Part shown: positions 4,839-5,194 of the stretch, one piece after another
How positions within the stretch are numbered: position 1 is the first letter of the stretch
Layout of the letters: the number at the start of each line of letters is the position of its first letter
NCBI GenBank assembly: GCA_016210395.1
Contig: JACQUI010000188.1
Span: 1-5,194 of the forward strand
Direction: 5' to 3'
DNA: 5,194 nucleotides
Source: Chloroflexota bacterium
GTDB lineage: Bacteria > Chloroflexota > Dehalococcoidia > Lucifugimonadales > JACPCL1
Position numbers and translations under genes: made by a program
The notes under the pieces: generated by a model
The model's database searches: none
The model's input: the letters and a program-made list of their open reading frames with translations, nothing else
What the model was told of the DNA's origin: nothing

Positions 4839-4972
4839 TTGTCATGCTGCCGGAGCCCTGAGCGAAGCGAATGGGGAGGTGGTCAAACGACCGTCGCTCC
4901 AAATTGCGTTCCGCCTCGCGAAGAATCTTTCACGACCATCGCCTTCCGCAGGGCCGCGGGAGCGGCCCGTCG
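4839..4972 (+). repeat. Dispersed repeat, copy B
   Basis: It begins TTGTCATGCTG, contains GAGCGAAGCGAA, GGTCAA and TCGCGAAGAATCT, and ends in a GGGCCG/CGGCCC hairpin followed by GTCG. This is the same order as copy A at 1874-1985 (minus strand). It is 22 nt longer than copy A, the extra bases lying in the first third. Like copy A it is oriented towards the start of the next gene, here the GTG at 5070. Confidence 0.7.
4951..4968 (+). other. Conserved hairpin at the end of repeat copy B
   Basis: The stem GGGCCG (4951-4956) / CGGCCC (4963-4968) is identical to that of copy A, while the 6-nt loop differs (CGGGAG against TGGCAG). Retention of the stem with a changed loop suggests the structure matters, though two copies are too few to prove it. 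Confidence 0.5.
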
Positions 4973-5032
4973 CCGGCTAGGCAAAGCTCTCACAGCCTCT
5001 CAGAAGGTGTGGACAAAGTAAATGAAGTCAGG

Positions 5033-5053
5033 CATTCTCACCTTGTAAGAATG
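5033..5053 (+). promoter_or_regulatory. Imperfect dyad upstream of the right-edge gene, possible operator or leader hairpin
   Basis: CATTCT (5033-5038) and AGAATG (5048-5053) are perfect arms, and the inner AC/GT also pairs, giving 8 of 10 pairs over a 21-bp dyad. Its right end lies 2 nt before the AAGGAGGT ribosome-binding site (5056-5063). It may be an operator for the encoded DNA-binding protein or a leader hairpin that influences translation; both are inference. Confidence 0.35.
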
Positions 5054-5069
5054 GCAAGGAGGTAAAGGT

Positions 5070-5194
5070 GTGGATGCTCCGAGCACCTCGTCTGGTGATG
5101 CGCGGCGGCGCGGACGTCCGCCGAAACTCACGCCCGCGGAGATTGAAACCCTGATTCGCTTGGTTCGGGAGAACCCGCTGCGCTCCCTGGAGGA
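5070..5194 (+). CDS. Probable DNA-binding protein with AT-hook-like motif, N-terminal part, cut by the right edge
   Basis: An open frame starts with GTG at 5070 and runs to the edge (41 codons plus 2 bases). The initial residues are MDAPSTSSGDARRRGRPPKL (GTG read as Met), followed by TPAEIETLIRLVRENPLRSL. RRRGRPP is an AT-hook-like basic motif, and the segment after it looks like the first helix of a helix-turn-helix domain. This combination occurs in transcription regulators, small terminase-like proteins and transposase or recombinase N-termini, so the family cannot be fixed from this fragment. A near-perfect AAGGAGGT (5056-5063) lies 6 nt before the GTG. No in-frame ATG precedes it. The ATG at 5074 is in a different frame that stops at 5152, and is rejected. 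Confidence is mainly in the gene being real. Confidence 0.7.
   Translation, partial: MDAPSTSSGDARRRGRPPKLTPAEIETLIRLVRENPLRSLE

Larger units (their letters stand above)
4717..5069. other. 353-nt non-coding region between the lipoprotein and the right-edge gene
   Basis: No convincing gene is seen on either strand. The stretch holds a perfect 28-bp palindrome (4771-4798), repeat copy B (4839-4972), and an imperfect dyad (5033-5053) next to the ribosome-binding site of the gene at 5070. A TGGACA at 5010-5015 resembles a -35 box, but the hexamer 17 nt later (CATTCT) is a poor -10, so no promoter is called. Confidence 0.7.

Noticed and set aside
4713..5021. 102-codon plus-strand reading frame after the lipoprotein
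   Set aside because: It crosses the perfect palindrome and repeat copy B and overlaps the lipoprotein stop. The similarity of its C-terminus to the frame at 1831-2037 comes from the shared non-coding repeat, not from a gene.

Overview
The window looks like a piece of chromosome from a GC-rich bacterium with tightly packed genes. My best guess is a Chloroflexota lineage of the Dehalococcoidia/SAR202 kind. That guess rests on the paired MaoC-like genes, the GTAGGGGC...GCCCCTAC palindromes and the GAGCGAAG.../GCGAAGAATCT intergenic repeats, all of which I associate with such genomes. It is an inference; there is no rRNA or marker gene here.

Left part, all on the minus strand. Positions 1-453 hold the N-terminal 151 codons of an M24 (Xaa-Pro aminopeptidase-like) peptidase that runs off the left edge. 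It lies 20 nt downstream of a small membrane protein (474-1094) made of an N-terminal CxxC...CxxC zinc ribbon, a proline/alanine/glutamine-rich linker and a C-terminal DUF4870 membrane domain. The two probably share a transcript. Between this unit and the next is a 284-nt gap (1095-1378) packed with dyad hairpins, three of them of the TAGGGGC palindrome type.

Centre, minus strand, 1379-3531. This is a probable operon of four small hotdog-fold genes arranged as a tandemly duplicated pair. In transcription order they are A2 (3016-3531), B2 (2547-3005), A1 (2006-2536) and B1 (1379-1834). The A genes resemble MaoC N-terminal (FAS1-like) dehydratase domains and the B genes resemble MaoC-like dehydratases, so each pair could form a heteromeric acyl-CoA/acyl-thioester (de)hydratase. 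None of the four carries the usual Asp-x4-His dyad. A good sigma70-type promoter (TTGACT - 17 nt - TACAAT) precedes A2 and settles its start. A2/B2 and B2/A1 are each separated by 10 nt with the ribosome-binding site overlapping the upstream stop. A1/B1 is separated by 171 nt filled largely by a dispersed repeat, and an orphan Shine-Dalgarno remains at the A1 stop codon. This suggests a repeat was inserted into the operon.

Right part, plus strand. A divergently transcribed lipoprotein (3700-4716) has a lipobox and seven WSPD-type (PD40/TolB-like) beta-propeller motifs about 44 residues apart. The following 353-nt non-coding stretch (4717-5069) contains a perfect 28-bp palindrome, a second diverged copy of the repeat found between A1 and B1, and an imperfect dyad next to a strong ribosome-binding site. 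A GTG-started gene encoding a probable DNA-binding protein (AT-hook-like RGRPP followed by a helical segment) starts at 5070 and runs off the right edge.

The most notable material is the non-canonical duplicated MaoC pair and the two diverged copies of a hairpin-bearing repeat, each lying in the sense orientation just upstream of a gene.
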